Part shown: one piece after another, positions 47,701-52,431 of the stretch
Numbering within the stretch: the stretch's first letter is position 1
How the letters are laid out: every line of letters begins with the position of its first letter
Origin: Leptasterias polaris
Taxonomy: Eukaryota > Echinodermata > Asteroidea > Forcipulatida > Asteriidae
Direction of reading: 5' to 3'
NCBI GenBank assembly: GCA_037783415.1
Contig: JAZGTN010000188.1
Coordinates: 1,817,001 to 1,881,000, forward strand
DNA length: 64,000 nt
Notes under the pieces: model-generated
Seen by the model: the letters and a program-made list of their open reading frames with translations, nothing else
Database searches by the model: none
Told to the model about the DNA's origin: nothing
Made by a program: the position numbers and the translations under genes

Positions 47701-47991
47701 CCATATATACATAGCATCAAGATCAAGATAGATAAGAGCTTGCTGGCAGGCAGATCAAAGAGATAGTAATCAACACAAATAGTAATCCTTACATGAAAGC
47801 CTGCAGCCTTTAATAATGGCCACACGCTCACCTGCGGGTGAACATTGTGCATGCTGATGGGTGCTTCCAACAGTGTCACCTGCTGACCCAATTCCCATAT
47901 GACCAAGTACTCCAGCATGATGGGGATAACTTGATAGACCATTGTGGAGATGACTTCCTCCATGAGTCATCTCCATGGTGATGTGTGACAT
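17595..47991 (-). CDS. grb7/10/14-like: GRB7/GRB10/GRB14-family adaptor protein gene
   Basis: Thirteen coding exons give about 680 codons (vertebrate members are 530-600). GRB7/10/14 proteins are cytoplasmic adaptors that bind activated receptor tyrosine kinases. Seen, N to C: a poorly conserved His/Gly-rich start; DVPNPFPGL (about residues 155-163), the family P-x-I-P-N-P-F-P-E-L motif; an RA domain (about 198-291: [13 protein letters not shown]... LEDHELV... [13 protein letters not shown]); a PH domain (about 330-450: [19 protein letters not shown]... DPRHLHF... [10 protein letters not shown]... [12 protein letters not shown]); a BPS region ([19 protein letters not shown]... WRKRG); and an SH2 domain ([13 protein letters not shown]... 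[10 protein letters not shown]... VKHYQI... [15 protein letters not shown]) with the phosphotyrosine-binding Arg in FIIRES. Junction phases agree throughout except between exons 6 and 7. One gene of this family is expected in an invertebrate, before the vertebrate GRB7/10/14 split. The alternative, a MIG-10/RIAM-type RA-PH protein, is ruled out by the SH2 and BPS parts. Confidence 0.95.
17930..18145 (-). repeat. Relative of the paraoxonase-intron mosaic repeat (left part)
   Basis: AACTTCTGGTTTGAACCAGA and the neighbouring words resemble CTTCCGGTTCAATCCGGAAG modules at 7.4 kb, on the opposite strand. It continues at 19,240-19,660 beyond the inserted element. Confidence 0.45.
18146..19231. mobile_element. 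About 1.09-kb motif-array element, copy 2 (diverged)
   Basis: Ends GACAATTTCAGCAAA and AGTTGGTCAGAAAAACT resemble the GTCAATTTCGGCAAA and AATTGACCGAGAAAACC ends of the element at 2,074-3,101. The right part has recurring ATTTAATGATCTT and TTGAATG motifs like copy 1. It is nested within an older repeat (17,930-19,660). Open frames inside (for example 18,556-18,918) show no protein signature. Confidence 0.5.
19240..19660 (-). repeat. Relative of the paraoxonase-intron mosaic repeat (right part)
   Basis: Contains minus-strand equivalents of the TGACATCATCAG, GTGACCCC and TTGAACCTTAA modules seen at 5.5-8.0 kb, and ends at a GGA repeat (19,680-19,695). Confidence 0.45.
19760..19925. mobile_element. 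166-bp near-perfect hairpin MITE
   Basis: Arms of about 75 bp start GGGAATAAAAGAGT and are inverted, with the inner 30 bp (GCAGGGTCGTGGCCGTGCGA...) exact. The loop is about 13 bp (TCGCCTCCGGCTC). CpG-rich against an AT-rich background. No clear target duplication. Confidence 0.75.
20372..20553 (-). CDS. grb7/10/14-like: GRB exon 12 (SH2 domain, first part)
   Basis: Two bases then 60 codons: [47 protein letters not shown]. Contains the SH2 FLVRES-type Arg (here FIIRES) and the beta-D His of VKHYQI. Donor GCT|GTAAGC, phase 0. Confidence 0.97.
21040..21256 (-). CDS. grb7/10/14-like: GRB exon 11 (Ser/Pro-rich BPS-SH2 linker)
   Basis: 72 codons plus one base: [19 protein letters not shown], then a low-complexity stretch with repeated S-P ([17 protein letters not shown]). 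Longer than in vertebrates. Several S-P sites look like possible proline-directed kinase targets (inference). Donor TCAG|GTCAGT. Confidence 0.9.
21698..22007. mobile_element. 310-bp PIF/Harbinger-like MITE
   Basis: Inverted ends CACC(C/A)GTTTCAGACAGGCG-type continue through CTCTAGAGTCG and CCGAACCAAAT for about 45 bp, flanked by TAA on both sides (21,695-21,697 and 22,008-22,010). A 3-bp TWA duplication is typical of Harbinger elements. TCGAC/GTCGA words recur inside. It lies in GRB intron 10. Confidence 0.7.
22690..22806 (-). CDS. grb7/10/14-like: GRB exon 10 (BPS domain)
   Basis: 39 codons: [20 protein letters not shown] then [12 protein letters not shown]. Matches VAMDFSG..GRVI.NP.EA...A.EE...WRKK, the BPS region through which vertebrate members inhibit the insulin receptor kinase. 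Confidence 0.95.
23289..24071. mobile_element. 783-bp piggyBac-like non-autonomous element
   Basis: Flanked by TTAA on both sides with ends CCCTTTAGTCACT and CCCTTTAGCACTT (inverted). TTAA duplication and CCCTTT-type ends are the piggyBac pattern. Subterminal CCATTTACTCAG and GTCATTTACTCAC also form an inverted pair. The inside is CpG-rich on the left with no transposase. It lies in GRB intron 9, 93 bp from exon 9. Confidence 0.7.
24164..24349 (-). CDS. grb7/10/14-like: GRB exon 9 (PH domain C-terminal helix)
   Basis: 62 codons, phase 0: [20 protein letters not shown] then [15 protein letters not shown]. Matches LLCSEDEQTR.CWLAAFRLFKYG..L..NY. The 24.8-25.6 kb Mutator-like element lies in the intron just upstream. 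Confidence 0.95.
24827..25555. mobile_element. 729-bp Mutator-like element with mirrored start exons
   Basis: Flanked by the 9-bp duplication GGCAAACCC (24,818-24,826 and 25,556-25,564). Inverted ends begin TAGCCCT, and the arms are about 200 bp long. Each arm has an outward-facing 17-codon open exon: minus 24,968-24,918 ([17 protein letters not shown], then GTGAGA) and plus 25,397-25,447 ([17 protein letters not shown], then GTAAGA). Both have the perfect Kozak context GCCGCCATGG at the second Met. A 9-bp duplication with long inverted ends fits Mutator-like elements. It lies in GRB intron 8. Confidence 0.72.
25566..26024. other. GRB intron 8 remainder
   Basis: AT-rich sequence between the Mutator-like element and exon 8; nothing recognisable. 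Confidence 0.5.
26025..26135 (-). CDS. grb7/10/14-like: GRB exon 8 (PH domain middle)
   Basis: 37 codons, phase 0: [19 protein letters not shown] then [14 protein letters not shown]. Matches DPRHLQ...SNI...APTDHGFC.KPNK of vertebrate members. Confidence 0.95.
27609..27930 (+). repeat. Dispersed repeat family A, copy 2
   Basis: Shares CATTCCATTATGTTAGCGTG, TGTAATCCCCAATTCCAGAC and AAGGTTTGGCCAATTACAGTG blocks with 1,020-1,345 (inverted) and 47,050-47,400. It lies in the GRB intron between exons 7 and 8. Confidence 0.6.
28213..28353 (-). CDS. grb7/10/14-like: GRB exon 7 (start of PH domain)
   Basis: 47 codons: [20 protein letters not shown] then [18 protein letters not shown]. Nearly colinear with GRB10 PEIQGFLHVKE...SWKK...SGLY.STKGTSK. 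Donor AAG|GTCAGT. Confidence 0.95.
28988..29070 (-). CDS. grb7/10/14-like: GRB exon 6 (RA-PH linker, 3' end uncertain)
   Basis: The acceptor TTTTGCAG and [15 protein letters not shown] are clear; FPEQM matches FPEKM of vertebrate GRBs. The exon should end in phase 0 for exon 7. The obvious donor CCATG|GTTACT leaves phase 2. Other candidates (CAA|GTAGCT at about 28,978, TCA|GTCTAG at about 28,949, or an internal CAG acceptor in exon 7) would fix the phase. The given 3' edge is provisional. Confidence 0.7.
30212..30333 (-). CDS. grb7/10/14-like: GRB exon 5 (second half of RA domain)
   Basis: Two bases then 40 codons: [19 protein letters not shown]... [17 protein letters not shown]. This matches the vertebrate LEDHE...W...FVFRKNFAKYELF block. 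Donor GGG|GTAGGT, phase 0. A Harbinger-like element begins 50 bp upstream of it in the intron. Confidence 0.94.
30383..31245. mobile_element. 863-bp PIF/Harbinger-like non-autonomous element
   Basis: The 47-bp inverted ends are identical (GGGGCCGTTCACAATTATCA... to ACAAACCGTAC). Direct TAA lies on both sides (30,380-30,382 and 31,246-31,248). The right half has a CG-rich array (AAAAACGCGG three times, CACGGCGGAG twice, about 30,950-31,040). No transposase. Perfect ends indicate recent activity. It lies 50 bp from GRB exon 5. Confidence 0.85.
32001..32160 (-). CDS. grb7/10/14-like: GRB exon 4 (first half of RA domain)
   Basis: [20 protein letters not shown] then [15 protein letters not shown] and [13 protein letters not shown]. 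It matches the ubiquitin-like RA fold of GRB14 (SVSCDMTVRDVCLVMVEKAH). Ends phase 1 with G; the next exon supplies AG, completing Glu. Confidence 0.93.
32706..32780. repeat. Two-copy tandem repeat, about 36 bp
   Basis: GATGTGACCACATTTGTGTG... is repeated once in tandem with a single inserted T. It lies in GRB intron 3. Confidence 0.8.
33145..33360. repeat. GC-rich dispersed repeat with GGCCCGCGAGAGC end
   Basis: GC-rich block with GGCCCGCGAGAGC at its left end; the reverse complement occurs at 42,238-42,256. The inside (GCGTGGGGTCCGGGGCGCAC, AAGCTTTGGGGTCC) has no coding signature. Likely one end of a TE family. Confidence 0.45.
33900..35000. other. GC-raised stretch with several overlapping open frames, unrecognised
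   Basis: Inside GRB intron 3. Open frames on the plus strand (33,971-34,186 and 33,924-34,172) contain Gly/Pro/Arg-rich sequence but match nothing I know. At 34,660-34,930 the word GGCAAG(C/T) or GCAAGC recurs seven times. Possibly a decayed TE. No splice structure was found. Confidence 0.3.
35101..35440. repeat. TTAAAGG-ended repeat family, copy
   Basis: Begins TTAAAGGAACATTACAGAAT and holds ACAAACCTGTAGAAGTTTGA, shared in degraded form with 38,050-38,070 (ACAAACCTGTGAAAATTTGG). The reverse complement of its end, CCAATTCTGTAATGTTCCTT, lies at 40,330-40,349. Confidence 0.55.
37514..40100 (-). CDS. Unrecognised small spliced gene candidate in GRB intron 3 (apparent frameshift)
   Basis: Exons at about 40,100-39,810, 38,887-38,784 and 37,604-37,514 have consensus splice sites (GAA|GTGAGT, CCTAG|, AAAAT|GTAAGT, TTTCAG|). 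The last two give [19 protein letters not shown]... [13 protein letters not shown], then [20 protein letters not shown] and a stop, in one phase. The first exon supplies [11 protein letters not shown] in matching phase, but an in-frame TGA precedes it by one codon. The long open frame just upstream ([19 protein letters not shown]...) is in a different frame. So either the copy or assembly has a frameshift at about 39,825-39,845, or it is a pseudogene. I do not recognise the family. Confidence 0.42.
37974..38343. mobile_element. 370-bp TTAAAGG-type MITE
   Basis: Ends AAAGGCACTGAACA(T/C)GTTTGG and TAATTA are inverted over about 27 bp with one difference. Non-coding inside. Related ends are at 51,288-51,659. 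It lies between the last two exons of the unrecognised nested gene candidate. This style of element is, from memory, common in sea star assemblies. Confidence 0.7.
39092..39675. mobile_element. 584-bp hAT-like element with repeated CACTTCGTACC motifs
   Basis: The 8-bp direct repeat CTTTTGAC (39,084-39,091 and 39,676-39,683) flanks inverted ends with CACTTCGTACCTTTACC. GACACTTCGTACC-type words recur at least four times in each arm, in mirrored orientation, consistent with transposase-binding repeats. An 8-bp duplication is typical of hAT elements. It is split by a nested hairpin (39,421-39,502). Confidence 0.7.
39421..39502. mobile_element. 82-bp perfect hairpin MITE nested in the hAT-like element
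   Basis: Two 36-bp arms are exact reverse complements (starting TAGTTGCGATAATCGTAACC) around a 10-bp loop, flanked by the exact 9-bp duplication GGCCCCAAC (39,412-39,420 and 39,503-39,511). The duplication proves insertion. The size and 9-bp duplication suggest mobilisation by a Mutator-type transposase. Confidence 0.88.
40447..40575. repeat. Small inverted repeat with CCAATTGG words
   Basis: CCAATTGGATATCCAGTTGG at the left and CCAGTTGGAAATCCAATTGG at the right form an inverted pair, with further CCAATTGG copies nearby. Confidence 0.6.
40663..42021 (-). CDS. Possible two-exon small gene in GRB intron 3
   Basis: The first exon (42,021-41,760) is open for 87 codons from ATG ([14 protein letters not shown]... 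[17 protein letters not shown]... [14 protein letters not shown]) and ends at the strong donor GCAG|GTGAGA in phase 1. The second (40,730-40,663, acceptor TTTTACAG) enters in matching phase and reads [20 protein letters not shown] with a TAA. A GC-rich stretch (GAGCGCGGCGCCGGCG, 42,046-42,061) sits upstream like a promoter. I do not recognise the protein. The intron holds a MITE (40,982-41,447). It may be chance or a noncoding transcript. Confidence 0.3.
40982..41447. mobile_element. 466-bp long-inverted-repeat MITE
   Basis: Ends CTTGTAATTT are inverted. Arms with GACATCA, GGAAAATTGATTGCCTTTC and GTCGCGA, and further in GGTTCCCTCAAC, pair over about 150 bp with moderate divergence. No coding capacity. 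Confidence 0.7.
42180..42262. repeat. Hairpin and GGCCCGCGAGAGC repeat end
   Basis: GGGGGTGCTATTTTATTCCA followed by GCACCCCC forms a hairpin; then CGCTCTCGCGGGCCTG matches, inverted, the motif at 33,155-33,170. Confidence 0.5.
43165..43239 (-). CDS. grb7/10/14-like: GRB exon 3 (25-codon linker)
   Basis: Phase 0 at both ends with the strong donor [29 protein letters not shown] joins the PNPFP exon to the RA domain. It is not recognisably conserved in vertebrates and could be skipped without frame change. Confidence 0.72.
43984..44100 (-). mobile_element. 3' tail of an L2/CR1-type LINE or partner SINE
   Basis: On the minus strand, TTTGGCGCATTACAAATTGC followed by ATT repeats (AAT at 43,987-44,010 on plus) resembles the GCGCTTTATAAG-(ATT)n tail of the LINE at 8.9 kb. 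Only the end is visible. Confidence 0.55.
44958..45313 (-). CDS. grb7/10/14-like: GRB exon 2 (PNPFP motif)
   Basis: 356 bp, entering with two bases (phase 1 to phase 0). Encodes [19 protein letters not shown]... [16 protein letters not shown]... [10 protein letters not shown]. The PNPFP motif is the family proline-rich signature ahead of the RA domain. Acceptor TTTTTAG, donor GTG|GTCAGT. Confidence 0.9.
46202..46221. repeat. 20-bp poly-G run
   Basis: An uninterrupted run of 20 G in GRB intron 1; length may be unreliable in an assembly. Confidence 0.9.
47050..47400 (+). repeat. Dispersed repeat family A, copy 3
   Basis: Shares ATTCCATTGTGTAGCATGCA, TGTAATCTCCAATTCCAGAC and GTTTGTCC with 1,020-1,345 and 27,609-27,930. 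It lies in GRB intron 1. Confidence 0.6.
47832..47991 (-). CDS. grb7/10/14-like: GRB exon 1 (start codon)
   Basis: ATG followed by 52 codons ([19 protein letters not shown]... HQHAQCSPA) and one extra base, ending at the strong donor GCAG|GTGAGC (phase 1). The carried G joins AT of exon 2 to make Asp. An in-frame TGA lies about 50 bp upstream of the ATG, so this is the first possible start in this exon. The sequence is His/Gly-rich and not conserved in vertebrate GRBs. Confidence 0.75.
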
Positions 47992-48113
47992 TTGACCCTC
48001 AGCTTGGCAACCTTTGACTTTGTAGTATTTGTTGGAAAATCAGCAATTGGTGCGTTGTGTTGACGATGAGCTGATAGTGAGTATAACTGCAATGGACAAC
48101 CAACTATACCATT
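47992..48113 (-). promoter_or_regulatory. GRB 5' UTR part of the first coding exon
   Basis: A good splice acceptor (CTTTTCACAG|AATGG) at 48,114-48,115 implies at least one upstream noncoding exon. The stretch carries an in-frame stop before the ATG. Confidence 0.6.
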
Positions 48114-48596
48114 CTGTGAAAAGAAGATAACAAAAATTATCATTCAGAACTAATTAGGGCCTATCTGAAGAAGGTGTCACTACATGTATAATGTCAAACC
48201 ATAATGTGAAATATCTTTTATGTAAAAAAAAACCCAACTTAACAGTAATATCTGTTTTTAAAAGCTGAAGGGTTAGCGCACTGATTTCCATGTACTATTT
48301 ACATGTGTAGCACATTTCTTGGTTCATGCCATCCTGGACAAAAAAAGCTAATGATGTGTGAAACTTTCATAGCATGTACAATGTACAGGCAGTGTACATG
48401 TAAATGTCGATCTTCAGAATTTTGAAGGATTCATCGACCAGAAACAACATCTTCACAAACAGCGTAAAAGTGAATTTATGTGTATAGATGGACTTAACTT
48501 ATATGTACATATACATACACCATTTGAAGCCGAGCCAAATAAGAATAAAAAAGTACTTGTGACAAATAATGGGCAATAAAAGCTATATTGTACATG

Positions 48597-48804
48597 TACA
48601 CTGCAAAAAATTATTTTCTTGGATAAGAAAACATCTTATTTCAAGAAAACGTTTCTTGTGTCACTCCCAAAAATTATAATAGAATGATTTTCCAGGGAGT
48701 GACAAAAACATTTTTGGGGGTAAATTTTCAGGGAGTGACACAATAATTGTTTTCTTGAAATAAGGTTTGTTTCTTATTTCAAAAAAACAATTGTTGGCAG
48801 TGTA
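48597..48804. mobile_element. 208-bp MITE with TACACTGC ends
   Basis: Inverted ends TACACTGC; inner arms TTATTTCAAGAAAAC, TTGTGTCACTCCC and their reverse complements. Non-coding. Confidence 0.72.
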
Positions 48805-49004
48805 CATTCATTTTTTTACAAAAATGCAATAAACGAATTTACTTGAACTGTAATCTAATAGCATGTCTTCACATGATAAAAATATTTCACTTTAAGTTTA
48901 ATATCAGACTACATATTTTACACCATATGCGTTGCTGTATAAGTTTTTTATCGTAAGGGACTTAAGCTTTGAGAGGTTGAAACATACATGTATGGCTGTT
49001 CATA

Positions 49005-49699
49005 TGAGGCCCGGGAAGGGACAGTGGTTAGATAAAAAATTGCGGGGACTAATTCGTTCGCACAGTTTAATAATCCGTTTGAACGAATTAATAATCCGTT
49101 CCCATGGTTTAGTAATCTGTTCCCACGGTTTAGTAATCCGTTCGAACGAATTAGGAATCCGTTCGCACGGATTGGCAAAGGCATGAAATGATGCTGCACA
49201 CATTCGTACCATCCACTAACAACAACACTGCTTCAAGATGGCGGAAGTATCTGATGATGACCGTGTTGGTAAGTTTGTCAGTCTTTATCAGTTCGATTGG
49301 ATAAAGATGCATTTTTAATTGAAACTAAAAAGGTCACATACAGCTTACCAACACGGTCATCATCAGAGATGTCAGAACTACCGTCGCGGCCCTCCGCCAT
49401 CTTGCAAAGTGTTGTTGTGAGTGGATCGTACGCATGTGTGCAGCGCTATTTCATGCCTTGGATAAACCGTGCGAATGGATTCCTTATTCGTTCAAACGGA
49501 TTATTAAACTGTGCAAACGGATTATTAAACTGTGCGAACGGATTATTAAACTGTGTGAACGGATTATTTAACTGTTGTGCGAAGGGATTATTATTTCGTT
49601 CGAACAAATTACTAAACCGTGGGAACGAATTACTAAACCGTGCGAACGAATTAGTCCCCGCATATTTTTTTCTTCCACTGTCCCTTACAGGGCTCCGTA
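49005..49699. mobile_element. 695-bp foldback element with subterminal repeats and mirrored start exons
   Basis: Flanked by the 8-bp direct repeat TGTTCATA (48,997-49,004 and 49,700-49,707). Arms of about 280-350 bp share AAGGGACAGTGG, GCGGGGACTAATTCGTTCGC, arrays of a 20-22-bp ATAATCCGTTCGCACGG unit (about six left, ten right), AAGGCATGAAAT and CTGCACACAT. At the inner end of each arm lies CAAGATGGCGGA, start of a short open exon with donor: plus 49,238-49,268 (MAEVSDDDRV) and minus 49,400-49,349 (MAEGRDGSSDISDDDRV). The two face each other across about 80 bp. Mutator- or hAT-type foldback; the class is uncertain. Confidence 0.75.
49349..49400 (-). CDS. Candidate alternative first exon of the GRB gene
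   Basis: MAEGRDGSSDISDDDRV, 17 codons plus one base, donor GTTG|GTAAGC. If spliced to GRB exon 2 (45,313, which enters with AT) it continues as [13 protein letters not shown] in frame. If spliced to the 48,113 acceptor it meets a stop. The phase match is what is seen; use is inference. The chance of a random phase match is one in three. Confidence 0.3.
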
Positions 49700-50874
49700 T
49701 GTTCATACAGAAGGCATGCAATGAATATCATTAAAATAACCTACAAGTACAGTTTTTATTTATAGCCCATTTCACTCTTTGATTTTACATGAATTCTCAT
49801 ATTTTATCTACATGTACTCTACATGTACTTGTTTTACAACCAAATGTGGGGCAGCAGGTCTATGGGCCACAGTAATTACTTTGCTTTTGTTTCTCCAAGC
49901 CCATCTGGAAGTATTTTTGTATTGTATCCTTATGTTGCCTGAATAAATAATGTACCAGGTTACATGAACACTCACAATTTGATAACAGGACTCAGTGACA
50001 AAGGTGAAAAGGGCTACATGCATGGTACATGCTAACTTGTGGCTACTGATAGTGCTACATGTGTAGCCACATGTAGTGTGGTCAGTGGATGTACATGTAC
50101 ATGTACAATGTATGGCCAAGAGTCTTGACCTGTCTTAAAGTTGACCTTGCATGCTATAAGGTCAGTCAGGTCACTTGCTAATGTATTTACCTTGTGTCAG
50201 TAAATTAGTCTAACTTGTTCAGATACCTATTCTGTTACTCTCTTGCCAATAATGTGAATAAATTAAGAATCCCTTCATTTGGGTTATTTTAAAGGACTTC
50301 ATACAGCCACTTGACGCAGTGCAGAGTCTTTACTGAAATTTAAACTTGCATTCAAAGCATGTTGCTTATTTGTTTCCATTCTTATACACTTTTGAAGATA
50401 CCTGTATTCCATATGAAATTTGTGCAATTAAAAATAATAATGAATTATTTTTGTTAATGTTTTAAATAATACAGTATGATATTATAAACCTGAAAATGTG
50501 TTGGCCATGTTTAAAAGAAAATCTAAATTCAATACATTTCAATACTTTAAGACTGAGCTTTGATTTTGAAGATGACCATTTTTAGCAGGACATGAACATA
50601 TGTGTACTTTATTGAACTCAATACTGCCAGAGGATCAAGTACAACTACTTTTTCTTTACATCAACATTAAGCAATTGTACAGATTGTGTAAAAATCAACA
50701 AAGCAAAATACAGTTGTTCACCAAATACGAATTAAGATTGTTAAGTTGCATCTGTCCTTGCTCTATGGTCCATTGAAGGGTCACACAAAATGTCATGTAA
50801 TTATTAGATGCTAAGCCCTTTTACACTGTAAGTGTTTTTCTTATATAATATTTAAAATGTATAGCATTGTGAGT

Positions 50875-50889
50875 CCCCCCCCCCCCCCC
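50875..50889. repeat. 15-bp poly-C run
   Basis: Uninterrupted C15. Confidence 0.9.
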
Positions 50890-51287
50890 ATGTTTTCTCT
50901 GTTTTATTATGTATTTTGAAGAAGAGGGCCCCTAATGATCAGCTGAGCTGAATGGGTTTATACACACTCTTTTAAATACACATTTGGTTGTGCTTATAAA
51001 TCATGTTGTACATATATATGTATGCTTGTGACAGAAGAGTCCATGTCTTCAACTGCAAGAAAGCTCACAGTGGGATGTACCAATGAAGCATATAATTTGC
51101 CTTTTTTCCTCTCCCTGGCCTGGACTTATAGTCTGATCATGTAGCTTGGCTTCATAGGTAATGGGAGCACACCAGCCAGAAGGCCTCTGGTTTTAAGTGC
51201 ACTGCTCCAGGGGGTAGGGACAACTCAAATGTTGGCCTTCACAGTTTTTTTAAGGAAGGGTGTATCAATTGGTACATGAAAATACAC

Positions 51288-51659
51288 TTAAAGGCAAAGT
51301 ATACCTTTGGTTTTTGGAACCGTTTGATTGTTTTAATCCTATAATGTGTGTGAATATAACAAAACTAACCTGTGAAAATTTCGTTTTAAAAGGTAGTTAG
51401 CGTTTTTGAGATATCGCTGGAAAACTGTTTGCCTGAAATCAGTAGTTAAAATACACAATTTGAGAAAAGTTTTATGCATGAAACGTTTTTAATATTGAAG
51501 TTTCATTGAATTCCTTTAATTCTCTAGAACCACATTCTTTAAAAGGGAATCGTTTCTCAAAATATGCATTAATTGTGAACAGCTGCAGTGCTTCTTACCA
51601 AGTAAGTCTGTGTTGTCATAAATTGTTGGAGTAATTATCAAAGGTTACCCTCCCTTTAA
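51288..51659. mobile_element. 372-bp TTAAAGG-type MITE
   Basis: Left end TTAAAGGCAAAGTATACCTT and right end AAAGGTTACCCTCCCTTTAA are inverted with some divergence. The CTTACCAAGTAAGT motif near its right part is shared with 38,280 (GGTTACCAAGTAAGTTTTTA). Confidence 0.65.
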
Positions 51660-51823
51660 AAACTACACCTACATGCACATCTCCACCTACATACAATTAC
51701 ATGCACATGGGCATACATTGTGGACACTGATCTTTGTGGTGAGTGATAACTTAGGTTGTACATTGGCCACAAATGGTAGCTCCCTATAGACCCTTCCCAC
51801 GAAATATGTAAATTGCTCATCAC

Positions 51824-52431
51824 CAGGGTTCTGCCTATGGTGGTCGGTGCCGGAAAACCCGACCGGCACTCATGATTCCCCGACCGGCACTCGCAGAATT
51901 TTTTCTTTTTCCGACCACCACACATTTTCCCTTTTTTTTGCCCATTTCCTTCAAAATATTTTGAACAACGTGTAAAACTAATTATTTACCAGTAAACAGT
52001 TTTATCCAAAGTTTCGAGTAGCCTACTTCTTTGGTTTGAGTCTATTTTAATGATCCAGGATCGAGCATTCCTCCCGCCTGTACGATGTATATCCAACGCA
52101 CGAAACCCGCATTGATTTTGCAATGGTTTCCAGTCACGCTGATTATAGCTTTACTTTTGGAATAACATGATACCAGTTTCATCATGTTGCGAACCCTATT
52201 CTACAGCGTTTAATACAACGGAAATGAACTGCAGAGTAAGCACCATGCTATAGATGCTGTAAATTGTTTTCCCATGGCAGTAAAGGCGTGCGCGCACTGA
52301 GGGCCTACATTCAAGGCACAGCTGCAGGGCGCACGTGTGTAACCACTCCGTGCACGATCGAAAGGAAATTGACTTGACTGTACTAGGAAAAAAAAAATTC
52401 CGGCACTAAACAAATCCTGGGCAGAACCCTG
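51824..52431. mobile_element. 608-bp hAT-like element
   Basis: Inverted ends CAGGGTTCTGCC (12 bp exact). CATCACCA occurs at both flanks (51,818-51,825 overlapping the left end, 52,432-52,439). CAGGG-type ends with an 8-bp duplication are the hAT pattern. Internal CCGACCGGCACTC is duplicated near the left end. No transposase. Confidence 0.65.

Noticed and set aside
48948..49734. Open frames of 70-145 codons with repeated RSNGLL or RFNNPF phrases
   Set aside because: They are translations of the ATAATCCGTTCGCACGG repeat arrays in the foldback element.
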